From: Bact-08 sp964533215
GTDB lineage: Bacteria; Bacteroidota; Bacteroidia; Bacteroidales; UBA932
Direction of reading: 5' to 3'
DNA: 64,000 nt
Assembly (NCBI GenBank): GCA_964533215.1
Contig: CAZHLJ010000001.1
Coordinates: 1,178,001 to 1,242,000 of the forward strand
A model generated the notes under the pieces. The model had not been told where the DNA came from and searched no databases. It saw only the letters and a list, made by a program, of their open reading frames with translations. A program made the translations under genes and the position numbers. Below, one piece after another: positions 33,660-42,402 of this stretch. Numbering within the stretch: position 1 is the first letter of the stretch; every line of letters begins with the position of its first letter.

Positions 33660-34433
33660 TTATATGCAATTATATTACGAAAATATGGATTAACCAAATA
33701 TTTTTTTTTACCAAATTGTATTAATTGTATAAAAATAGATTTTATTTTTAGCTAAACATCTAAAAAACAGAGGTTTAATTTTGTTTGATTTTTATATTAA
33801 TCACTGATTTGTTTTATAAGTATAATTAAGCAAATTATCAGTATTTTTTTATTGCTGTAATTAGTTGATAAATAGACAATAATGATTTTTTTAAACCTTA
33901 AATATCGTTTTTTTTATCCTTTTTGCTGATAATTTGCTGAAAAATTCACGATTTCTGATTATTATAATATTTGTAAAAAAAATGAAATTATGATTATTTA
34001 TTTTTTAAATTTATATCATATACAATTGTATTATAGATTATTATAAATTATAAAAAAATGATTAAATTGAATTTATTATAAACCGTAAAAATTAAATATA
34101 CTATATTGTAAAAATAATTTACATATATCTATAATCAATTTAAAATAAGATGATTAAAATTTTTTAATTTTTATTAAAGATGTACCACTCCAAATCATAA
34201 AATATTGGTAGTGTTGATTTATCAATTACATGAAATTAATTTAGTTAAAAGGCAATTATTTTTTTTTATAATTTTATAATATGTAATAAATCAAAGTTTT
34301 AGTATTTTAGTAATATTTTTATCTCTGGTCTTTACTATGTTTTTATAATTTATGATTAATTATTAATTGCAGCTTACATTTTATCAGTTATTACTATCTG
34401 CTCCTTTTAGTGAAGCCTTTTGCAGGAAATTTG
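33660..34433. other. Long AT-rich region without genes
   Basis: About 0.8 kb between the divergent fimbrial operon and ftsY with no credible reading frame or RNA gene. It is extremely AT-rich with many A and T runs. The one GC-containing patch is an imperfect inverted repeat, CACTCCAA (34186-34193) with TTGGTAGTG (34205-34213). Otherwise nothing recognisable. Confidence 0.6.
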
Positions 34434-34441
34434 TATCTTTG
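34434..34441 (+). promoter_or_regulatory. Candidate -7 element for ftsY
   Basis: TATCTTTG, identical to the secA element, 18 bases before the ftsY ATG. A TTTG lies at 34419-34422 but is too close to act as the -33 box. Confidence 0.45.
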
Positions 34442-34459
34442 ACGATTAAATATATTGAA

Positions 34460-35413
34460 ATGGGAATATTCGGGATTTTTGGTTCAAAGTCTAAAGAGGA
34501 GAAACAGGCGTTAAATGAGGGACTTGAAAAGACCAAAACAGGAATTTTTGACAAACTTTCCAGAGCTATTGTTGGTAAATCCAAGGTAGATGACGATACC
34601 CTGGACAGTATTGAGGAGGCTTTGATTGCCTCAGACATTGGCGTGGAGACAACCCTGAGGATAATAGAAAGGCTAGAGGAGAGGGTCGCCAGAGATAAAT
34701 TCATGAACGTTACTGAGCTTAACTCTATTCTCAGAGAAGAGATCGAAGGATTATTGAATATTGATGCAAATTATCAAGGTGAGATACCTTTTGACTTTTC
34801 TAAAAAACCTTATGTAATAATGGTTGTTGGTGTTAACGGTGTTGGCAAGACTACAACAATAGGCAAGTTGGCTGCCAGACTGAAGGCTTCGGATAAAAAA
34901 GTTATTCTTGGTGCTGCAGATACTTTTCGTGCGGCTGCTGTTGATCAGCTTACTATATGGAGCGAAAGGGCAGGTGTTCCGATTGTGAAACAACAGATGG
35001 GCTCTGACCCGGCTTCTGTGGCTTATGATACAATCTCCTCTGCCATTTCCCAGAATGCAGATGTTGTTCTGATAGATACTGCAGGACGTCTACACAACAA
35101 GGTCAATCTCATGAATGAACTTACAAAGATAAGGAACGTGATGCGGAAACTTATTCCGGATGCTCCCCACGAGGTGCTCTTGGTTTTAGACGGTTCTACA
35201 GGCCAGAATGCATATCAGCAGGCAAAGGAGTTTACAAAAGCTACCGATGTAACTGCCCTTGCTGTAACAAAGCTTGATGGAACGGCCAAAGGTGGTGTTG
35301 TGATTGGGATATCGGATCAGTTCAAGATACCTGTGAAATTTATTGGAGTAGGAGAGAAGATTGAAGATCTACAGGTTTTTAACAAAAAGGAATTTGTTGA
35401 GTCGCTTTTTTAA
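34460..35413 (+). CDS. ftsY: Signal recognition particle receptor FtsY
   Basis: SRP GTPase that receives ribosome-nascent-chain complexes at the membrane. The start chosen is the ATG at 34460 (MGIFGIFGSKSKEEKQ), giving 317 residues; the frame extends upstream to 34367 but that part spans the promoter element and is not FtsY-like. The N domain helices are followed by the G domain with GVNGVGKTTTIGKLA (about 123-137), DTFRAAAVDQL, DTAGRLHNK and TKLDGTAKGG. The long acidic A domain of E. coli FtsY is absent, as in most of the phylum. pheT follows after 12 bases. Confidence 0.96.
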   Translation: MGIFGIFGSKSKEEKQALNEGLEKTKTGIFDKLSRAIVGKSKVDDDTLDSIEEALIASDIGVETTLRIIERLEERVARDKFMNVTELNSILREEIEGLLNIDANYQGEIPFDFSKKPYVIMVVGVNGVGKTTTIGKLAARLKASDKKVILGAADTFRAAAVDQLTIWSERAGVPIVKQQMGSDPASVAYDTISSAISQNADVVLIDTAGRLHNKVNLMNELTKIRNVMRKLIPDAPHEVLLVLDGSTGQNAYQQAKEFTKATDVTALAVTKLDGTAKGGVVIGISDQFKIPVKFIGVGEKIEDLQVFNKKEFVESLF

Positions 35414-35425
35414 AATATATCGAAT

Positions 35426-37888
35426 ATGGAAATTTCGTACAATTGGTTGAAAAATTATATTAATTTGAATATCGGCCCGAATGAGGTTGAAAAGATTCTA
35501 ACATCCATAGGACTGGAGGTTGAGGCCATGGAGCAGGTAGAACAGATTCCAGGAGGACTTGAGGGTGTTGTTGTTGGTGAGGTGATAGAGTGTGAAAAAC
35601 ATCCGGATGCTGACAAACTCAGTATAACCAAGGTGAACGCTGGTGGAGATGAATTGCTCCAGATAGTATGTGGTGCGCCGAATGTTGCTGCCGGGCAGAA
35701 AGTATTGGTTGCGACTGTAGGGACAAACCTTACATTTGGTGGAGAGCAGGTTAAGATAAAAAGGTCAAAAATACGGGGAGTAGAGAGCTTGGGTATGATC
35801 TGTGCTGAAGATGAATTGGGTATAGGGACTTCTCATGATGGTATAATGGTTCTGCCTGGGGATGCCAGGGTAGGCTCTGCGGCAAGGGATTTTCTGAACC
35901 TTAAGAGTGACACTGTCTTTGAAATCGGGTTGACTCCAAATAGGATAGATGCTGCTTCTCACATAGGTGTGGCAAGGGATCTTTCTGCATACTTAAGGCT
36001 TTATGGAAAGAGTGGGGAGATGAGGCTTCCTGACACGGATGGTTTTGAGAAACTGGAAAAATCTCAATCCGTCACCAAACCTATCGAAATTTGTGTTGAA
36101 ACCAAAAGTGGATCTCCAAGATACTCTGGTCTTACATTTGATAACATCACTGTAACTTCATCTCCTGAGTGGCTTCAGACGGCACTGAGATCTATCGGCC
36201 TAAGACCTATCAATAATGTTGTGGATATTACCAACTTTATTTTGCATGAGACTGGTCAGCCTTTGCATGCTTTTGATTATAACAAGATTGAAGGAGGAAA
36301 GATTGTAGTGAGAGAGGCTAAGGCGGGAGAGCGTTTCGTTACTTTGGACGGCGTTGAAAGAGAACTTTCGCCTGAGGATGTAATGATCTGCAATGTCAAC
36401 AGCCCGATGTGTATCGGTGGTGTTTTTGGCGGTTTGCATTCCGGCGTTACCAATGAAACAACAGCTATTTTTCTTGAAAGTGCTTACTTCAATCCGGTTG
36501 CTATAAGAAAGACTTCCAAGAGGCATGGACTTAAGACAGATGCTTCTTTCAGATATGAGAGAGGTGCAGATCCTGAAAATGTTCCTTTTGCACTGAAGAG
36601 GGCAGCAATACTTCTTCAGGAGGTTGCAGGAGCCAGAGTTGTGGGAGATATTAAGGAGATTTATCCCGAAACCTTGGAAAGAGCTAAAATCTCGCTCAAT
36701 TTTTCAAGAATTGAAGATTTTATAGGGAAAAAGATTGGTGCGAAAACAATAATGGATATTCTGAGCTTTATGGATTTTGACGTTGTAACGAGAGATGAGT
36801 CCGGTGCAGAAGTCCTTGCTCCTTTATATCGAGTGGATGTTACCAGAGAATGTGATGTTGTAGAGGAGGTACTCAGGATTTATGGATATAACAACATTGA
36901 GCTTCCTACAAGCGTCCACGCTTCAATAAATGCTACACCTAAACCTGATCCTGAGAGAGTTCGTTCTATTGCGGCTGATTTTCTGGCAAGCAATGGGTTC
37001 AATGAGATGATGAACAACTCTTTGACCAAGAGTGAATATTATGCAAGTTTCAAGACTTATCCTCAGGATAATCTTGTAAAGATACTTAATCCTCTTAGCT
37101 CTGACCTGAATTCCATGCGTCAGACTTTGTTGCTTAGTGGCCTTGAGGTTGTGGCATACAATATAAACCGTCAGCATCAGGATCTCAGACTTTTTGAAAT
37201 GGGAAATGTCTACTCGATTGAGAAAGGTTTGGATAAGAATCTTTTGGATTCATATACTGAATTGCCAAAATTGTCCTTGATTGTCACAGGCCCCGGAAAC
37301 ACAACGTGGAGATCCACTGCCAGACCTGCGACATATTTCTCTTTAAAGGGCTATCTGGAATTGCTCTTAAAAAGGTTCGGTGTAGATCTTGACGATATGG
37401 AATATTCAGCCGCTCCTGCTGATATATTTGCGGAGGGTCTTGTTTATAGAACGACTGGAGGCAAAGAGCTTGCTGTAATGGGTACAATAAGCAACTCGTT
37501 GCTTAAGCAGTTTGGAATAAAGCAACAGGTTTTTGCTGCTGAAGTCTCTTGGAACGTGCTGTTTAATCTGGTCAAAAAACATAAAGTATCATATAACGAA
37601 CTGCCTAAGTTTCCTGAGGTAAGAAGGGATTTGGCTCTTTTGATTGATGAGAGTGTCTCATTTGCTGAATTGAGAAAAGTTGCCTTCAAGACTGAAAAGA
37701 AGATTCTTAAGCAAGTAACCTTGTTTGATGTCTACAGGGGAGATAAGATTCCTGCTGGCAAGAAACAGTATGCTTTAAGCTTTACATTGCAGGACTTGGA
37801 AAAAACCTTGACCGATAAATATGTGGAGGATGTAATGAACAAGCTTCTCTCTTCATTTATTGAAAGATTTGGTGCCTCTTTGAGATAA
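35426..37888 (+). CDS. pheT: Phenylalanyl-tRNA synthetase beta subunit
   Basis: 820 residues, full length. It pairs with PheS to charge tRNA-Phe; pheS is not in this window, which is usual in Bacteroidota. In order: an N-terminal tRNA-binding domain (GVVVGEVIECEKHPDADKL, about 47-65), the B3/B4 editing domain (FEIGLTPNRIDA; NNVVDITNFILHETGQPLHA), B5, the catalytic-like core, and a C-terminal ferredoxin-like anticodon-binding domain (FPEVRRDLALLID to the end). It lies between ftsY and the UbiA-type gene, with gaps of 12 and 4 bases. Confidence 0.97.
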   Translation: MEISYNWLKNYINLNIGPNEVEKILTSIGLEVEAMEQVEQIPGGLEGVVVGEVIECEKHPDADKLSITKVNAGGDELLQIVCGAPNVAAGQKVLVATVGTNLTFGGEQVKIKRSKIRGVESLGMICAEDELGIGTSHDGIMVLPGDARVGSAARDFLNLKSDTVFEIGLTPNRIDAASHIGVARDLSAYLRLYGKSGEMRLPDTDGFEKLEKSQSVTKPIEICVETKSGSPRYSGLTFDNITVTSSPEWLQTALRSIGLRPINNVVDITNFILHETGQPLHAFDYNKIEGGKIVVREAKAGERFVTLDGVERELSPEDVMICNVNSPMCIGGVFGGLHSGVTNETTAIFLESAYFNPVAIRKTSKRHGLKTDASFRYERGADPENVPFALKRAAILLQEVAGARVVGDIKEIYPETLERAKISLNFSRIEDFIGKKIGAKTIMDILSFMDFDVVTRDESGAEVLAPLYRVDVTRECDVVEEVLRIYGYNNIELPTSVHASINATPKPDPERVRSIAADFLASNGFNEMMNNSLTKSEYYASFKTYPQDNLVKILNPLSSDLNSMRQTLLLSGLEVVAYNINRQHQDLRLFEMGNVYSIEKGLDKNLLDSYTELPKLSLIVTGPGNTTWRSTARPATYFSLKGYLELLLKRFGVDLDDMEYSAAPADIFAEGLVYRTTGGKELAVMGTISNSLLKQFGIKQQVFAAEVSWNVLFNLVKKHKVSYNELPKFPEVRRDLALLIDESVSFAELRKVAFKTEKKILKQVTLFDVYRGDKIPAGKKQYALSFTLQDLEKTLTDKYVEDVMNKLLSSFIERFGASLR

Positions 37889-37892
37889 TATT

Positions 37893-38768
37893 ATGATTAA
37901 GACTTTTGCCTGCAGGGTTGACAAGTATCTTAAGCTTGTCAAGTTTTCGCACACTTTATTTGCGCTGCCCTTTGCGCTTGTCGGTTTTTTTCTTGCAATA
38001 AAACTGACAGATTATGAATTTTCGTGGCGTTTGCTCTGCTTGATTTTGCTTGCTATGGTTTTTGGCCGGAATTCGGCAATGGGTTTCAACCGATATTTGG
38101 ACAGAGAGATAGACGCGAAGAACCCGAGAACAGCAAATCGAGAGATTCCTGCAGGGATTCTCTCACCTATGTCTGTTAAATACTTTGTAATTTGCAATGT
38201 AATGCTCTTTTTTATAGTTGTGTTCTTCATCAACAAGCTATGCTTCATGCTTTCGTTTCCTGCTATGGCTGTGTTGCTTTCATACAGCTACATGAAAAGA
38301 TATACATCTCTATGTCACTATGTATTAGGCTTGGCTTTGGCAATAGCACCTACGGGAGCATATCTAAGTATTGCAGGTGAGTTTCATGCTGCACCATTGA
38401 TACTGTCCGTGATAGTGTTGTTATGGGTGAGTGGCTTTGATATCATTTACTCATTGGGCGATGAGGAGTTTGATAAGGCTCAAAAGCTTCATTCGGTGCC
38501 TCAGCTATGGGGGAAAAAGAGAGGCTTGATTATCTCTGCCGCCGGACATTCTCTTGTAGTTCCTCTCCTCTATCTTTTGTATGTTATTGCAGATTTAGGT
38601 ACGATCTATCTTGTTGGTGCATCAGTTTTTACCCTGCTTCTTATATACCAGCATCTTATTGTATCTCCGACAAACCTCTCAAGGCTCAATGCTGCTTTCT
38701 TTACCTCTAATGGTGTAGCCTCTGTTATTTTCGCAGCATTTGCCATTTGGGACATTCTGGCAGGATAG
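37893..38768 (+). CDS. ubiA: UbiA-family polyprenyltransferase
   Basis: 291 residues, integral membrane with about eight hydrophobic segments. Both aspartate-rich motifs are present: NRYLDREIDAKNPRTANREI (near 69-88) and SLGDEEFDKAQ (near 187-197), which bind magnesium and the prenyl diphosphate. The sequence belongs to the 4-hydroxybenzoate-type subgroup found in organisms that make menaquinone by the futalosine route (MqnP-like). Which aromatic acceptor it uses is not shown here. It begins 4 bases after pheT and ends in front of a terminator. Confidence 0.88.
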   Translation: MIKTFACRVDKYLKLVKFSHTLFALPFALVGFFLAIKLTDYEFSWRLLCLILLAMVFGRNSAMGFNRYLDREIDAKNPRTANREIPAGILSPMSVKYFVICNVMLFFIVVFFINKLCFMLSFPAMAVLLSYSYMKRYTSLCHYVLGLALAIAPTGAYLSIAGEFHAAPLILSVIVLLWVSGFDIIYSLGDEEFDKAQKLHSVPQLWGKKRGLIISAAGHSLVVPLLYLLYVIADLGTIYLVGASVFTLLLIYQHLIVSPTNLSRLNAAFFTSNGVASVIFAAFAIWDILAG

Positions 38769-38793
38769 GACTCATCCTGATTTAGTAATAAAA

Positions 38794-38830
38794 AAGAAGC
38801 ACAAATCCTTTTATGTGATTTGTGCTTCTT
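38794..38830. terminator. Strong bidirectional terminator between ubiA and eno
   Basis: Perfect 14-bp stem AAGAAGCACAAATC / GATTTGTGCTTCTT (38794-38807 and 38817-38830) with a 9-base loop, A-run to the left and T-rich to the right. It separates two convergent genes. Confidence 0.9.
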
Positions 38831-38860
38831 CTATTTACTTCCAGTTTTCCTTATCGGCAA

Positions 38861-40132
38861 TTATTTGCGTCCGTACTGTGCAAGGTCGCCTAGCTCTTCT
38901 TCTATTCTTAGCAACTGGTTGTACTTTGCCATCCTGTCAGAGCGGCTTAGCGAACCAGTCTTGATCTGACCAGAGTTTGTAGCAACAGCAATGTCTGCAA
39001 TAGTAGAGTCTTCTGTCTCGCCTGAACGGTGTGAAGTTACAGATGTATATTTGTTGCGGTGAGCAAGCTCAATTGCATTAAGAGTCTCTGTAAGCGTGCC
39101 GATCTGGTTAACCTTGATCAAAATTGAGTTAGCACATCCAGTCTCAATTCCTTTTCTAAGATATTCTACGTTGGTAACAAACAGGTCATCACCAACCAGC
39201 TGAATCTTAGATCCCAATGTATCAGTAAGAAGTTTCCATCCATTCCAGTCGTCTTCTGCCATACCGTCTTCGATGGAATCTATAGGGAATTTGTCGGCAA
39301 GTGATTTCAGATATGCAACCTGTTCTGCTGCATTTCTTTTTGCACCATTAGGACCTTCAAATTTAGAGTAGTCGTAGATGCCATCTTTATAAAATTCAGA
39401 AGCAGCACAGTCAAGACCTATCATAATATCCTTGCCGGCAACATATCCTGCTTTAGTGATAGCGGCGATGATTGACTCCAGAGCATCCTCAGTACCATTA
39501 AGTGTAGGAGCAAATCCTCCCTCGTCTCCTACGGCTGTACTAAGACCTCTGTCGTGGAAAATTTTCTTCAGGTTGTGAAATACCTCAGCACCCATTCTCA
39601 GACCCTCCTTGAAGCTGTTGGCACCAACAGGACGGATCATGAATTCCTGGAAAGCGATAGGGGCATCTGAGTGAGAACCTCCGTTGATGATATTCATCAT
39701 AGGAACTGGAAGGGTGACAGCGTTGGTTCCACCAATGTATCTGTAAAGTGGAACTTGAAGATAGTTCGCTGCAGCTTTGGCTACGGCAAGAGAAACGCCC
39801 AAAATGGCATTTGCTCCCAATTTTGATTTGGTAGGAGTTCCATCTAGTTCGATAAGGGTTTTGTCTATCTGTGCCTGGTTTAGGGCGCTCATGCCCATAA
39901 TTACAGGAGCTATTACCTCGTTTACATTTTTAACAGCTTTCAGTACACCTTTACCCATGTATCTTGACTTGTCGCCATCTCTTAATTCAAGAGCCTCGTT
40001 GGTTCCTGTAGATGCTCCAGATGGAACGGCAGCTCTTCCGAAAGCGCCTGATAAAAGTTCGACATCAACCTCTACTGTTGGATTTCCGCGTGAGTCTAAA
40101 ATCTCACGAGCATGAACATTGCAAATTTCCAT
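38861..40132 (-). CDS. eno: Enolase
   Basis: Glycolytic enzyme that converts 2-phosphoglycerate to phosphoenolpyruvate. It has 423 residues, near the usual length. Motifs: DSRGNPTVEVDVEL at the N-terminus, GDEGGFAPTL near 203-212, DDLFVTN near 308, the catalytic Lys in ILIKVNQIGTLTET near 330-343, and SHRSGETEDSTIADIAVA near 363-380. It is oriented towards the ubiA gene. The SIMPL gene lies upstream on the same strand after 35 bases. Confidence 0.98.
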   Translation of the reverse strand: MEICNVHAREILDSRGNPTVEVDVELLSGAFGRAAVPSGASTGTNEALELRDGDKSRYMGKGVLKAVKNVNEVIAPVIMGMSALNQAQIDKTLIELDGTPTKSKLGANAILGVSLAVAKAAANYLQVPLYRYIGGTNAVTLPVPMMNIINGGSHSDAPIAFQEFMIRPVGANSFKEGLRMGAEVFHNLKKIFHDRGLSTAVGDEGGFAPTLNGTEDALESIIAAITKAGYVAGKDIMIGLDCAASEFYKDGIYDYSKFEGPNGAKRNAAEQVAYLKSLADKFPIDSIEDGMAEDDWNGWKLLTDTLGSKIQLVGDDLFVTNVEYLRKGIETGCANSILIKVNQIGTLTETLNAIELAHRNKYTSVTSHRSGETEDSTIADIAVATNSGQIKTGSLSRSDRMAKYNQLLRIEEELGDLAQYGRK

Positions 40133-40167
40133 AATCTTAAAATCTGTTTTTTGTTAATTCGTTATTG

Positions 40168-40884
40168 TTAATCTCTCAATAGATAATCTATTGTACTTAC
40201 TACCCGCACTACTTTTATGTGAGGGGTGTTTGCATCTCTGTCCGTAATAGTGAATTGTCCTTGGTTGGCACATTTTATTTTTCCAAGCTTGCTTTGGGAA
40301 TCCTTTGCAAATTTTTCTGCAGAGGCACGGGCGTTTTTAGTGGCCTCCTCAATCATAGCAGGCTTTATCTCATTCAGCCTGGTATATAAAAACTGAGTCT
40401 GGTATTCAAAATCACCGGCACTTATTGCAACTCCCTTTTGCAACAGGTCGGATTGTCCGGAAATAATCTCCCTTATCTTGTCGACCTTGGATGATGTAAC
40501 GGTAACGATACTGGTTACATTATACCTGTATCTGCTTACCTGACTCTGATACCTTTCTGCACTCATGTCAATGATTTTTGGTGCGGAAATAGAAATTTCA
40601 CTTTTGTCAATCCCTTTGGAATTAAGGAATTCGACTATTATCCCATTCTTTTCATTGATGGTTTTGTAAAGAACTGAAAGTTCATCCCCGATTTCCTTGT
40701 AAACAATTGGCCAGATTACCTTGTCGGATGGGACCTCCATCTCGGCCAGACCTTTTACGCTCACAACTCTGTCGTATGATTTGAAAGATGTTACGGAACT
40801 CTTGATAAACAAGCCCAGAGCCATAAGCCCGATCATAATAAATAGTCCCAAAAAGTTAAACTTGTTTGCACTAATACTATTCAT
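40168..40884 (-). CDS. SIMPL-domain (DUF541) exported protein
   Basis: 238 residues. An N-terminal hydrophobic segment (about 10-28) acts as a signal anchor. The rest is a SIMPL/DUF541 domain (RVVSVKGLAEMEVPSDKVIW near 41-60, SVTVTSS-like strands, ARASAEKFAKDSQSKLGKI near 185-203). Proteins of this family sit in the periplasm or membrane; their function is poorly known, with links to oxidative stress and signalling. It is divergent from the amidase gene, with 45 bases between the starts, and lies upstream of eno. Confidence 0.85.
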   Translation of the reverse strand: MNSISANKFNFLGLFIMIGLMALGLFIKSSVTSFKSYDRVVSVKGLAEMEVPSDKVIWPIVYKEIGDELSVLYKTINEKNGIIVEFLNSKGIDKSEISISAPKIIDMSAERYQSQVSRYRYNVTSIVTVTSSKVDKIREIISGQSDLLQKGVAISAGDFEYQTQFLYTRLNEIKPAMIEEATKNARASAEKFAKDSQSKLGKIKCANQGQFTITDRDANTPHIKVVRVVSTIDYLLRD

Positions 40885-40892
40885 AATTTATC

Positions 40893-40900
40893 TAAATTTG
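40893..40900 (+). promoter_or_regulatory. Candidate -7 element for the amidase-uvrB run
   Basis: TAAATTTG, exact match to TAnnTTTG, 29 bases before the amidase ATG. The nearest TTTG upstream (40865-40868) is 24 bases away, slightly long. Confidence 0.42.
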
Positions 40901-40904
40901 CAGG

Positions 40905-40912
40905 CAAATATA
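40905..40912 (-). promoter_or_regulatory. Candidate -7 element for the SIMPL gene
   Basis: On the minus strand TATATTTG, exact match, 20 bases before the ATG at 40884. No clear -33 box. It lies next to the divergent amidase element. Confidence 0.4.
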
Positions 40913-40929
40913 ACATCAAATTTCAAGCC

Positions 40930-42402
40930 ATGAAAACTAAACTTTTTTTTATGTCGGCAATAGCCATGACAGTAATCAGTATTACAAGTGTTAATGCGCA
41001 AGTAATGAATGATATAAAGGTGGTTTCGGGCATGGTGGATACTGTGATAAATGCAAGACATACAATTATAGGAACGACAAAATCCGGCTCCGATGTGTAT
41101 ATAAATGGTAACAAAGTGAAACAATATAAGTCAGGCTCTTTTGGAACAATGATAGATCTTGTTTCTGGGGATAATCCTGTTGAAATAAAAACAATATACG
41201 ATGGAGTCGTATCGGAAAAGAAATTCTCTGTATATTACAAGGCAGGTAAATCGGATAAGAAGATAACGGATCAAGCAGGAGATTCATTCAGCAGCAGCAC
41301 CCTCCACTTAGTTGTTACCAAACCCGGTGCTTACCTCAATTATGGAGCAGGTCAGGACAGGCTTGGCGGGGCTAAGATCAACTTTCTTTCCGAGGGTATA
41401 AGAATGGAGCTTCTCGATTCTGTGGGGAGTCTCTTCAAGGTAAGACTATCGGAAAGGAATTATGCCTTCATTCCGAAAGAATATGCAGATAAAGCCAAGC
41501 CAGGCTCAAAGCTCCCTTTTTCATTGACTGGGTCGTGGAGCGTTTCCAATGCAGGAGATGTGGACAGAGTGACATTAAACCTAGAAGAGCGGCAACCTTA
41601 TACTGTAAGACATGAGAAAAACCCTGATAGGATTGTTATAGATATATACGGGGCAGCCTGTAATTCTAATTGGATAACACAGTATTTTGGGCTAAAAGTT
41701 ATTGATTATGTTGATTTTCAGCAAATTCAGCCAGATGTATTTAGAGTGGTCTTAAACCTCAAGAACAAATACAGTTGGGGGTATAATTTGGAATATTCTG
41801 GTAATAATCTGATAATTAATGTTAAACATGGTCCAAAGCCGAAAATGAAGGGTATGGTGATTGGTATTGATGCTGGTCACGGAGGAAGCGCATCAGGCGC
41901 AGTAAGCCCTTCAGGATTCAAGGAAAAAGATTTAAACCTTGCAATGGCATATATGTTGAAACAGGAGTTGGAGCGTAGGGGTGCCAGGGTTGTCCTCAGC
42001 AGGAAGGATGATTCAGACATATCAATGGGAGAGAGATTATCTGTCTTTAGAAGAGAAAATATAGACCTGTTGGTTTCCATCCATTGCAATGCTGGTGGTA
42101 ATCCGCTTGTTGCCGGAGGTACCAGTACATATTACAGGCATATCGAATATCGTGATCTTGCCGCATCTATACTTAAACGACTGATTAAGCTAGAGGGGGT
42201 GAAAAATTTCGGTCTTATCGGCAATTTCAACTTTTCCCTCAATGCTCCTACTATGTTTCCTTCCGTTTTGGTAGAGACTCTTTTTATGAGCTCTTTGCCG
42301 GATGAAGAGAAGATTGTAGATAAGGAGTTTCAGAAGAAAATTATGAAACAGGTTGCGAAGGGTTTGGATGATTATCTGAAAAAGGTACGAGATGGGATTT
42401 GA
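40930..42402 (+). CDS. N-acetylmuramoyl-L-alanine amidase (Amidase_3)
   Basis: 490 residues with a signal peptide (MKTKLFFMSAIAMTVISITS...NAQ). The catalytic Amidase_3 domain covers about 305-485: VIGIDAGHGGSASGA (zinc His), KEKDLNLAMAYML (zinc Glu), LLVSIHCNAG (zinc His), and VLVETLFMSS near 450 with the catalytic Glu. Residues 30-290 hold small beta domains, including an AMIN-like stretch (VDRVTLNLEERQPYTVRHEK). The enzyme cuts the bond between muramic acid and the stem peptide in the periplasm during division or wall turnover. Its last 11 bases overlap uvrB. Confidence 0.93.
   Translation: MKTKLFFMSAIAMTVISITSVNAQVMNDIKVVSGMVDTVINARHTIIGTTKSGSDVYINGNKVKQYKSGSFGTMIDLVSGDNPVEIKTIYDGVVSEKKFSVYYKAGKSDKKITDQAGDSFSSSTLHLVVTKPGAYLNYGAGQDRLGGAKINFLSEGIRMELLDSVGSLFKVRLSERNYAFIPKEYADKAKPGSKLPFSLTGSWSVSNAGDVDRVTLNLEERQPYTVRHEKNPDRIVIDIYGAACNSNWITQYFGLKVIDYVDFQQIQPDVFRVVLNLKNKYSWGYNLEYSGNNLIINVKHGPKPKMKGMVIGIDAGHGGSASGAVSPSGFKEKDLNLAMAYMLKQELERRGARVVLSRKDDSDISMGERLSVFRRENIDLLVSIHCNAGGNPLVAGGTSTYYRHIEYRDLAASILKRLIKLEGVKNFGLIGNFNFSLNAPTMFPSVLVETLFMSSLPDEEKIVDKEFQKKIMKQVAKGLDDYLKKVRDGI

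Noticed and set aside
33660..34433. CRISPR array or tRNA in the AT-rich gap
   Set aside because: No regularly spaced repeats of 24-40 bases, no cas genes, and no cloverleaf or CCA-like segment were seen.
34367..34459. 31-residue extension of FtsY
   Set aside because: It spans the TATCTTTG element and has no similarity to FtsY; the ATG at 34460 gives the usual start.
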